A DNA stretch of 14,927 nucleotides from an uncultured Bacteroidales bacterium. Lineage in GTDB: Bacteria; Bacteroidota; Bacteroidia; Bacteroidales; UBA932. The notes below the pieces were generated by a model, which had not been told where the DNA came from, did no database searches, and saw only the letters and a program-made list of their open reading frames with translations. The stretch spans positions 1 to 14,927 of the forward strand of contig CAJOMB010000018.1 of assembly GCA_905235615.1 (NCBI GenBank), read 5' to 3'. This document shows, one piece after another, positions 1-6,325 of the stretch (the first letter of the stretch is position 1; the number at the start of each line of letters is the position of its first letter). The translations under genes and the position numbers were made by a program.

Positions 1-1
1 G

Positions 2-2158
2 CACGCCTTCAACGACGTTTGGCAGGCCGATGCCGCCGCCCGCGCCCCCTTCCTGGAAATGACGCAGATAACGCCTGAGCGCGATTTCCCCCTGAATTAT
101 TCCAGCCCCGTCTGTGTAGAGGGAGACATCTATGCGGTAAGGGAAGGATATCTTCACGCCGCCCAGCTGATACGCATCTCGGACGGAAAGGAAAAGGCGC
201 TGCATACGTATGCCTACGAAGCCTCTCCGCTGTACTACGACATGAGCTGGAAGCGCCTTTATTGGAGCGAGACGCGCCCCCATCCCCGGTGGACGCTCTC
301 CGGCAGCTCCGTGGTCTGCTACCTGGACTTGGAGACGCAGAAAGTCCATACCCTCACCCATGGGACGCGGGTGTTCCATCCCGCCCCTTCCCCCGGCGGG
401 GACCGATTGGCCACGGTGGAATATGCCGTGACGGGGGAGGCTTACCTAACGGTGATATCGGCCCGGGACGGAAGCGTTGTCTGCCGCAGGCAGGCGCCTT
501 CGGGCGTTCAGCTCACAGAGGCGGCCTGGCTGGGGGAAGACCTCTACTGCCTGGGGCTCACGGACGAAGGGTATGGGGTTTACCTGGCGCCGGCCGGGGG
601 AGAATGGCGTAGCGTTCTGCCTCCCTCCCGCCAGAAGATGACGAGACTGAAGGCTGCTGAAAACTGTCTGGAATGGGTTTCGGACCGCAACGGCGTGAAC
701 GAGCTGTACCGTTACAGCTTGCATGACGGAGCCCTTCTGCAGCTCACCGGCACACGCTACGGTGTCACGGACTTCACCTGTGACGATGCGTATTACTACT
801 GCATCTCCCAGACACTGAACGGAAAGATGCTTTTCCGGATTCCTTTGACTGAGATTGCGCCCCGCGAGGTGCAGCACGAAGATGTATACCACTATCCCAT
901 CGAGGAGGCCATAACGGCGCAGGAACGTGCTCTGGGACCGGCCCCGGACCTGCATCGGGAGGTTCCGCTCTCGGCCCCCAAGCGCTATTACAAGCTGGCC
1001 CATCCGCTGCGGCTTCACACCTGGCTGCCGCTGTATGTAGATGTGGACGATGTGATGACCGGGTCTTTTGAATACTCCTATGAGACCTTGTCTCCGGGTG
1101 CCATCGGGATGTTCCAGAATACACTGGGAACCCTTTACGGACAGGCGGGCATTGCCTTCCACCCCAACCCGGACAAGGCGGAAGGCTGGCGCACGGCCCT
1201 CCACGGGAAGCTCACCTATACCGGGCAGTATCCGGTGTTGGAGGCCCAGGTGGATTTTGGAGACCGCCTGGCCCGTCAGTACACCCTTACGGAAACCCGG
1301 GAAGGAGACGGGGTGTACTATGGGAACGTGTCTTCCCTTCGTTCCGTTCCGCTTCTCAGCGGCTCCCTGAGGGCCTATGTCCCCTTTCGCTTCAACCGTT
1401 ACGGGCTTCTGACGGGCTTTACCCCCCAGCTCCGCTACAGCTTCTCCAACAATATCTACAGCTTGGGCAGCGTAAAATTCACCCGCGGTCCGCTTTCGGG
1501 GTCCCTGCGGGTTTTCGACGGGGCCGATAAGGCCCATAACGTGTTCATGCAGCAGCTCAGTGCATCAGCCCGCGGCTATGTGATGCTCCCGACGGCGAAA
1601 TCCCAGATTTTCCCCCGCTGGGGCCTGGGCATCGAGTGCGGCGCCGCCTTCCGGCCGGGGATGAGCGGGGCCTTCCGGCCCGTTGTTTATGGCTACGCCT
1701 ACGCCTATACGCCCGGCATCCTGCGCTCGCAGGGAATCAAGCTCACGGCCACCGTACAGCACCAGACCGGCACCGCGCCCTTCGGGGATTACCGGGTGAA
1801 CGTGCTTCCGAGAGGCTTCGATTCGGAGGTGTCTTCCTTCCTGTCGGCCCGATACCGCACGCAGTGGAAGGCCACGCTGGATTATGCCATTCCCCTGTAT
1901 TTCGGAGACCTGAAGGTTCCGGTGCTGGGCTATATCCGGAAATTCGACCTTACGCCGCACGGAGACTTTACCGGCATGGGGAAGGACTTCCTGTGGAGCG
2001 CCGGCGCAGACCTCACCGCAGACATGGGACAGATTTTTTTCCTGTCCGTAAATACCACTCTGGGCGTGTCCTTTTCCTATTTAGGCGGCAATATCTACAA
2101 CGAGACGGAGCAGAAAAGGCCCTACTCCGTTTCGCTGGTTCTGTCGTTTGATCTCTAA
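2..2158 (+). CDS. Beta-propeller (TolB/WD40-like) plus outer-membrane beta-barrel protein, 5' partial
   Basis: The reading frame is open to the left edge of the window, so the gene starts upstream; the ATG at 59 is internal and about 719 codons are visible. The first roughly 280 residues resemble TolB/PD40 propeller blades: repeated beta-strand segments with aromatic and Asp/Gly turns, such as YYDMSWKRLYWSE, HPAPSPGGDRLATVEY and LEWVSDRNGVNELYRYSL. After a charged linker comes a region of alternating strands rich in Tyr, Phe and Gly (about 320-699 counted from the ATG), ending in SVSLVLSFDL, an alternating C-terminal strand typical of outer-membrane barrels. The likely location is the outer membrane, with the propeller in the periplasm or at the surface. 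Related large Bacteroidota proteins can carry a peptidase-like domain before the propeller; whether this one does cannot be seen. Function is unknown. It converges on the CpXC gene with only 55 bp between the two stop codons. Confidence 0.75.
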   Translation, partial: HAFNDVWQADAAARAPFLEMTQITPERDFPLNYSSPVCVEGDIYAVREGYLHAAQLIRISDGKEKALHTYAYEASPLYYDMSWKRLYWSETRPHPRWTLSGSSVVCYLDLETQKVHTLTHGTRVFHPAPSPGGDRLATVEYAVTGEAYLTVISARDGSVVCRRQAPSGVQLTEAAWLGEDLYCLGLTDEGYGVYLAPAGGEWRSVLPPSRQKMTRLKAAENCLEWVSDRNGVNELYRYSLHDGALLQLTGTRYGVTDFTCDDAYYYCISQTLNGKMLFRIPLTEIAPREVQHEDVYHYPIEEAITAQERALGPAPDLHREVPLSAPKRYYKLAHPLRLHTWLPLYVDVDDVMTGSFEYSYETLSPGAIGMFQNTLGTLYGQAGIAFHPNPDKAEGWRTALHGKLTYTGQYPVLEAQVDFGDRLARQYTLTETREGDGVYYGNVSSLRSVPLLSGSLRAYVPFRFNRYGLLTGFTPQLRYSFSNNIYSLGSVKFTRGPLSGSLRVFDGADKAHNVFMQQLSASARGYVMLPTAKSQIFPRWGLGIECGAAFRPGMSGAFRPVVYGYAYAYTPGILRSQGIKLTATVQHQTGTAPFGDYRVNVLPRGFDSEVSSFLSARYRTQWKATLDYAIPLYFGDLKVPVLGYIRKFDLTPHGDFTGMGKDFLWSAGADLTADMGQIFFLSVNTTLGVSFSYLGGNIYNETEQKRPYSVSLVLSFDL

Positions 2159-2161
2159 CAG

Positions 2162-2205
2162 ATTCTTCGCTTCGCTCAGAATGACAAGAGAAGCTCAGAA
2201 TGACA
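2162..2205 (+). repeat. Dispersed intergenic repeat, copy 1 (one full unit plus one half unit)
   Basis: A full 25-bp unit lies at 2162-2186. It begins ATTCTTCGCTTCG and ends in the core CAGAATGACA. A half unit carrying the same core follows at 2196-2205, 19 bp after the first core. The unit has short inverted arms (ATTCT and AGAAT). It fills nearly all of the gap between two converging genes. An identical full unit occurs at 4008-4032 in the same orientation. Translations of this repeat give peptides such as FFASLRMT and, from the other strand, ILSEAKNL, which I recognise as recurrent spurious short-ORF sequences in many gut-bacterial genomes. No function is known to me. Confidence 0.85.
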
Positions 2206-2213
2206 AGGGGGAA

Positions 2214-2828
2214 CTATCGGAAGAAGTGGGTAATCCAGGACTGATCTACTTGGGCGAAGCCCGGGGCGGGGCGCACGGCGGGGTTTCTGGAGAGGATGCC
2301 GCGGGCGTCTTCGTACACGTTGAATCCCACATTCAGCACCTGCATCTGGCCTCCGAGGGGGAGGGCCAGCACCAGGTCGTTGTCGGCCCCTTCCATCCGG
2401 AGGAAACGGAGCGGGGCGGTGGCGGCTTCGGGGTTTTTGGCAGAGAGTTCCTGCAGCGTTACCCATTTGCACATCTCCAGGACCGTGTCTTCCAGGCCGG
2501 CGTCATGGATATTCACCTTTTCTATGAGGTCTCCTACCTCCTTCACGCGGCGGAGGGTGTAGCCGTCCAGCTCCTTTACGGCCTCTTCCACGGCCTGCGG
2601 GGGCTGTTCCTCCCCGGGAAGGAGCCATACCATGAGTTTGGCGTCCGGATCGTGATAGAGGGTCTGGTACTTGGCCAGGTTGCGGTGGCCGCAGTAAGGA
2701 CACTCCCACACGAATAAAGAGCCGTCCCTGACCCGGGCTTTGAGTTCCGGATCAAGGGCGGTGTTGATGCTCTGACGGAGCTCTACCTCCGTCTGCCTGC
2801 CACAATGGCTACAGTTTGCGAGCGCCAT
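2214..2828 (-). CDS. CpXC domain protein (putative zinc-binding)
   Basis: This 204-residue protein opens with NCSHCG (Cys6 and Cys9) and has a second pair in ECPYCG (Cys43 and Cys46), so four cysteines could form one zinc ribbon. The arrangement, with FVWECPYCGHRN and a following YHDP segment, fits the CpXC family (Pfam CpXC), small proteins common in Bacteroidota and Firmicutes whose biochemical role is not established. The remainder looks like a soluble alpha/beta domain with a helical middle (about 80-130). There is no signal peptide or membrane segment, so it is probably cytoplasmic. Its ATG lies 20 bp inside the end of galK, so the two genes are very probably co-transcribed and translationally coupled. 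Family assignment is fairly safe; function is unknown. Confidence 0.82.
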   Translation of the reverse strand: MALANCSHCGRQTEVELRQSINTALDPELKARVRDGSLFVWECPYCGHRNLAKYQTLYHDPDAKLMVWLLPGEEQPPQAVEEAVKELDGYTLRRVKEVGDLIEKVNIHDAGLEDTVLEMCKWVTLQELSAKNPEAATAPLRFLRMEGADNDLVLALPLGGQMQVLNVGFNVYEDARGILSRNPAVRPAPGFAQVDQSWITHFFR

Positions 2829-3954
2829 CGCTGATAACTACTTCGTAAATCTTGGGCGCGTGACCGAACTTCTCCGTGAACTTCTCCACGGCGGTTTCGA
2901 TGAAGATGTCGTGCAGTTCTTCCTTCACCAGGTTGATGGTGCAGCCGCCGAAGCCGCCGCCCATGACGCGGGAACCCGTGACGTCCATCTTGCGGGCCAG
3001 CTTGTTGAGGAAGTCCAGCTCTTCGCAGGAGACCTCGTACAGACGGCTGAGGCCGAAGTGGGTCTGGTACATCATCTCGCCCACGGTCTCGTAGTCGTCA
3101 CGCTCAAGGGCATCGCAGACATCCAACACGCGCTGCACCTCACCAATCACGTATTCGGCCCGGAGGAAGTCTTCCTGGGAAATCTTGTCGCGCACCTCAT
3201 CCAGCCACAGGCGCTTTGCGTCTGAGAGGAAGTCCACTTCCGGATGCAGTTTCTTTATCTCTGCGGCGGCCTTTTCGCAGCTTTCGCGGCGTTTGTTGTA
3301 GGCGCTGGAAGCCAGTTCGTGCTTGACGCAGGAATCAATGAGCACCAGTTTGTAGCCCTTGGGGTGGAAAGGGAAGTATTTGTACTCGCCCGTCTTGCAG
3401 TTGAGGCGGATAAGGGCGCCTTCCTTGCCGAAGATGGAGGCGAACTGGTCCATGATGCCGCACTTCACGCCGCAGTAGTTGTGCTCCGTGCTCTGGCCAA
3501 TCTTGGCCAGCTCGAACTTCTCTATCTTGTTGTCGTTGAACAGGTCGTTGACGGCATAGGCAAAGGTACTCTCCAGGGCGGCCGATGAGCTGAGGCCGGC
3601 GCCAAGGGGAACGTCTCCGGCGAAGACGGCATTGAAGCCTTTCACCGTACCGCCGCGCTTGATGGTTTCACGGCATACGCCGAAAACGTAGCAGGCCCAG
3701 GCCTCCTTGGGCTTGTCTTCCTCCTTGAGGCCGAACTCCGACATCTGGTCAAAGTCAAGGGAGTAAACCTTCACCTTGTCTGTTCCGTTGGGCTTGATGG
3801 CCGCCATGATGCCGAAGTTGATGGCGCCGGGGAACACGTATCCGCCATTGTAGTCTGTATGTTCGCCGATCAGGTTGATGCGGCCGGCCGATGCGTAAAG
3901 GATTCCTTCTTCCCCAAAGAGGGATTCGAATTTTTCTTGGATTTTGGCTTTCAT
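2809..3954 (-). CDS. galK: Galactokinase
   Basis: Galactokinase phosphorylates alpha-D-galactose at C1 with ATP, the first committed step of the Leloir pathway in the cytoplasm. All three GHMP-kinase motifs are present. The galactose-binding signature GRINLIGEHTDYNGG is at residues 24-38, with Arg25 as the expected catalytic arginine. The ATP-binding loop PLGAGLSSSAALE is at 116-128. The C-terminal glycine loop GSRVMGGGFGG is at 327-337. The catalytic Asp is Asp169 in CGIMDQ. At 381 residues it matches the usual length. The ATG at 3954 follows an A-rich leader about 20 nt after a TATCTTTG promoter element, which supports this start. The next gene (CpXC) overlaps its 3' end by 20 bp. No galactose transporter, mutarotase or galT is in the window, which differs from the common Bacteroides arrangement where galK sits with transport genes. 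Confidence 0.97.
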   Translation of the reverse strand: MKAKIQEKFESLFGEEGILYASAGRINLIGEHTDYNGGYVFPGAINFGIMAAIKPNGTDKVKVYSLDFDQMSEFGLKEEDKPKEAWACYVFGVCRETIKRGGTVKGFNAVFAGDVPLGAGLSSSAALESTFAYAVNDLFNDNKIEKFELAKIGQSTEHNYCGVKCGIMDQFASIFGKEGALIRLNCKTGEYKYFPFHPKGYKLVLIDSCVKHELASSAYNKRRESCEKAAAEIKKLHPEVDFLSDAKRLWLDEVRDKISQEDFLRAEYVIGEVQRVLDVCDALERDDYETVGEMMYQTHFGLSRLYEVSCEELDFLNKLARKMDVTGSRVMGGGFGGCTINLVKEELHDIFIETAVEKFTEKFGHAPKIYEVVISDGARKL

Positions 3955-3980
3955 ATTGTGTGTTTTTTATGTGCGTCCTA

Positions 3981-3988
3981 CAAAGATA
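3981..3988 (-). promoter_or_regulatory. Bacteroidota -7 promoter element for galK
   Basis: On the - strand this reads TATCTTTG, a full match to the Bacteroidota -7 consensus TAnnTTTG. It ends 26 nt before the galK ATG, which predicts a leader of about 20 nt. The region where a -33 TTTG element would be expected (about 4008-4013) is the edge of the dispersed repeat and shows no good match, so the promoter may be weak or activator-dependent. Confidence 0.6.
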
Positions 3989-4007
3989 CAAATTTCTTTG
4001 AAAATAG

Positions 4008-4110
4008 ATTCTTCGCTTCGCTCAGAATGACAGAAGGGGGCGCAGAATGACAGGAGGGGGGCTCAGAAGGACAGAAGGGACGGAGATTCTTCGCTGCGCT
4101 CAGAAGGACA
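4008..4110 (+). repeat. Dispersed intergenic repeat, copy 2 (two full units and two half units)
   Basis: Full 25-bp units lie at 4008-4032 (identical to 2162-2186) and 4086-4110 (two base differences: CTG for CTT, and AGAAGGACA for AGAATGACA). Between them are two half units carrying only the core: CAGAATGACA at 4043-4052 and CAGAAGGACA at 4064-4073. Core starts are 20, 21 and 37 bp apart, separated by G-rich, purine-rich spacers. All units have the same orientation as copy 1. The right end runs into the coding sequence of the endonuclease-family gene and contains its stop codon. The irregular spacing, short diverged units and absence of cas genes argue against a CRISPR array. Confidence 0.85.
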
Positions 4111-5074
4111 GGGAGAGCCAGATGGGACAATGGTCCGAGACACCGCCCAGGTAGCGGGGACCGGAATAGGTGCGGAGGGGTTTGGTGCCGGCATGGCCTT
4201 TGTCCGGGACCTGCAGAAAGGGAATCTGAAGGATTTTCATCCCCTCCGTCCGGCACTCCCCGCTCACGAAAAACATGTCTATCAGCTCCCACTCGCCATC
4301 GTATTTGATGGTTCCCTTTCCCTGCCGGTGCAGCGGTTCCGCCAGGTTTCTGAGGCCGGGTTCCAGGAGTTTGTAAAGGGGATTGGCGGGCGTGTCGTTG
4401 AAGTCTCCCATGGCCACGATGCGGGTGATTCCGGAGAGGCGGAGGGAATCGGCCAGAAAGGCCAGGCGGCGGACGGCCACTTCCCGCCGGGGTTCGGAAA
4501 GGGCGGCGCCCCCGTATTTGGAGGGGTGATGGTTCACCAGGAAGGCCGTCTGCTCCCCTTCCTGCCGGCCCACGAAGAGCAGGATGTCCCGGGTGGCCAT
4601 GACGGTGGAATCGGGGTTATAGAGGTGGCAGGGCTTGGCATCGGCCTTTTTGAGGCGGGAAGTGCGGTACAGAAGGGCCACGTCGATGCCCCGAGGGTCG
4701 GGAGAATCAAAGTGGACGATGCCGTAATCCAGCTTTCGGAGCGGCGTCCTTCGCAGCAGGTGCCAGAGGACGTAGTAATTCTCCACCTCGGCCAGGCCGA
4801 TTACATCCGGCAGCCCGCCCTCCTGCGAGGCCGCCCAGAGGATGCCCTTGGCGATGGCCCGGCTCTTGGTCTCGAACTTGCGTCGGCCCCAATGGCGCTC
4901 CCCGAAGGAGGAGAACTCCCCCTCCGAGACGCTGGTGGAATCGTTCCGGTTGTCAAAGTAGTTTTCCAGGTTCCAGAAGAGCACCCGGAGCGTATCGGCC
5001 CGCCCGGTTTTTGCCTTGACCGGGGCCGCCTGCAGCATGAACGCCAATAGAATGAGCCAACATTCTCTGTTCAT
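4100..5074 (-). CDS. Endonuclease/exonuclease/phosphatase family protein, secreted
   Basis: Key motifs of the metal-dependent EEP fold (DNase I/exonuclease III/inositol phosphatase) are present in order: RVLFWNLENYFD (Asn35 and Glu37 from the chosen start), VIGLAEVEN (Glu96, the expected Mg-binding Glu), VNHHPSKYGG, AMGDFNDTP, and the terminal SDHCPIW (Asp314 and His315 as catalytic pair). I chose the ATG at 5074 because it gives a clean signal peptide, MNRECWLILLAFMLQAAPVKA, followed by KTG. A GTG at 5113 in the same frame would add 13 charged residues upstream. The protein is thus probably periplasmic or exported, about 324 residues. The substrate (nucleic acid, phospho-lipid or phospho-sugar) cannot be told from sequence. 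The TGA stop (4100-4102) lies within the dispersed repeat. A 5-bp run upstream (5079-5086, TACCTTTA on the - strand) is a near match to the -7 element but sits only 4 nt before the ATG. Confidence 0.88.
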   Translation of the reverse strand: MNRECWLILLAFMLQAAPVKAKTGRADTLRVLFWNLENYFDNRNDSTSVSEGEFSSFGERHWGRRKFETKSRAIAKGILWAASQEGGLPDVIGLAEVENYYVLWHLLRRTPLRKLDYGIVHFDSPDPRGIDVALLYRTSRLKKADAKPCHLYNPDSTVMATRDILLFVGRQEGEQTAFLVNHHPSKYGGAALSEPRREVAVRRLAFLADSLRLSGITRIVAMGDFNDTPANPLYKLLEPGLRNLAEPLHRQGKGTIKYDGEWELIDMFFVSGECRTEGMKILQIPFLQVPDKGHAGTKPLRTYSGPRYLGGVSDHCPIWLSLSF

Positions 5075-5136
5075 GCGGTAAAGGTACGGAATCTCCCGCC
5101 GGGGCTTGATCACTAAATATTTGACTCACAGCGTGT

Positions 5137-5179
5137 TATACAACATTCCTCGTTCATTTTTTGAACGAGGAATAGTATA
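5137..5179 (-). terminator. Long stem-loop downstream of ychF, possible terminator
   Basis: A perfect 12-bp inverted repeat (5145-5156 with 5162-5173, arm ATTCCTCGTTCA) encloses a 5-nt loop. It extends through a small internal loop by another 5 bp (TATAC at 5137-5141 with GTATA at 5175-5179). It begins about 37 nt after the ychF stop codon and precedes the next - strand gene, which is where a terminator for the seven-gene run would be expected. No U-tract follows the stem on either strand, so intrinsic termination is uncertain. It could instead be an RNA-stabilising hairpin or protein-binding site. Confidence 0.45.
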
Positions 5180-5215
5180 TAAGTGGCTGTGGGACAGCAA
5201 GTTGGCGATCAAGGC

Positions 5216-6319
5216 TTACACGTTGAAGAGGAAGTGCATGATGTCGCCGTCCTGGACAACGTAGTCCTTGCCCTCGACGCCCATCTTGCCGGCGGCGCGG
5301 ACGGCGGCTTCGGTCCTGTATTGCACAAAGTCTTCGTACTTGATGACCTCGGCCCGGATGAAGCCGCGCTCGAAGTCCGTGTGGATGACGCCGGCGGCAC
5401 GGGGGGCCTTGTCTCCGGCCACGATGGTCCAGGCGCGGCACTCATCGGCCCCGGCGGTGAAGAAGGTCCTCAGACCCAGGAGCTTATAGGCGCTCTGGAT
5501 GAGGCGGACCACTCCGCTCTCCTGAAGGCCCATCTCCTCCAGAAACATCTGGCGGTCTTCGTATTCCTCAATTTCCGCAATCTCGCTTTCCGCCTTGGCC
5601 GATATGACCAGGATCTCCGCCTGCTCGGCAGCCACGGCCTTGCGGACGGCCTCCACATAGGCGTTTCCGGTGGCGGCCGATGCTTCATCCACGTTGCACA
5701 CGTACATGACGGGCTTGTTGGTGAGAAGATAAAGGTCCTTTGCCATCTGCTCTTCCTCGGCGTTCTCCGGTACCACGGTGCGGCAGCTTTTTCCCTGCAG
5801 CAGGGCGTCCCGGTAACGGACGAGGAGGGCCAGGAGTTTCTTGGCCTCCTTGTCTCCTCCGGTAGTGGCTTGTTTCTCCACCTTCTTGATGCGGTTTTCC
5901 ACCGTTTCCAGGTCTTTGATCTGGAGTTCGGTGTCCACCACTTCCTTATCCCTCACGGGGTCCACGGAGCCGTCCACGTGTACGATATTGCCGTCGTCGA
6001 AGCAACGGAGCACGTGCAGGATGGCGTCTGTCTCGCGGATGTTGGCCAGGAACTGGTTGCCCAGTCCTTCGCCCTTGGAGGCGCCTTTCACCAGACCGGC
6101 AATGTCCACGATCTCCACCGTGGCGGGGATGGTGCGCTTGGGCTGGCAAATCTCCGTAAGCACTTCCAAACGCTTGTCCGGAACGTTGGTGGAGCCCACG
6201 TTGGGGTCGATGGTGCAGAAAGGGAAATTGGCGCTCTGGGCTTTTCCGGAGCTCACGCAGTTAAATAAAGTAGACTTGCCCACATTGGGCAAGCCTACTA
6301 TTCCACATTTTAGCGACAT
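5216..6319 (-). CDS. ychF: Ribosome-binding ATPase YchF (OLA1 family)
   Basis: YchF is an Obg-family P-loop NTPase that prefers ATP, binds ribosomes, and is linked to translation and oxidative-stress responses. Walker A GLPNVGKST is at residues 9-17. The switch region DIAGLVKGASKGEGLGNQF starts at 72. The G4 position reads NVDE (209-212), the NxxE form typical of YchF, rather than NKxD of true GTPases. A coiled-coil insertion follows at about 130-175, and the C-terminal TGS domain (FFTAGADECRAW to the end, DGDIMHFLFNV) is intact. Its 367 residues match the E. coli protein (363). The ATG at 6319 lies 6 nt after the ppiD stop codon, so it is probably translated from the ppiD transcript. No separate promoter is visible. 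Confidence 0.97.
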   Translation of the reverse strand: MSLKCGIVGLPNVGKSTLFNCVSSGKAQSANFPFCTIDPNVGSTNVPDKRLEVLTEICQPKRTIPATVEIVDIAGLVKGASKGEGLGNQFLANIRETDAILHVLRCFDDGNIVHVDGSVDPVRDKEVVDTELQIKDLETVENRIKKVEKQATTGGDKEAKKLLALLVRYRDALLQGKSCRTVVPENAEEEQMAKDLYLLTNKPVMYVCNVDEASAATGNAYVEAVRKAVAAEQAEILVISAKAESEIAEIEEYEDRQMFLEEMGLQESGVVRLIQSAYKLLGLRTFFTAGADECRAWTIVAGDKAPRAAGVIHTDFERGFIRAEVIKYEDFVQYRTEAAVRAAGKMGVEGKDYVVQDGDIMHFLFNV

Positions 6320-6325
6320 ATTCTA

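Noticed and set aside
2148..2717. Short open frames beginning with repeat-derived peptides (FFASLRMT), also at 3859-4050 and, on the other strand, 3978-4292 (ILSEAKNL)
   Set aside because: They are translations of the dispersed repeat running into the antisense of galK, CpXC or the endonuclease gene. No family resemblance, and they conflict with well-supported genes.
4008..4110. CRISPR-like array
   Set aside because: Units are unequal, diverged and irregularly spaced (20, 21 and 37 bp), spacers are low-complexity G-rich, and no cas genes are present.
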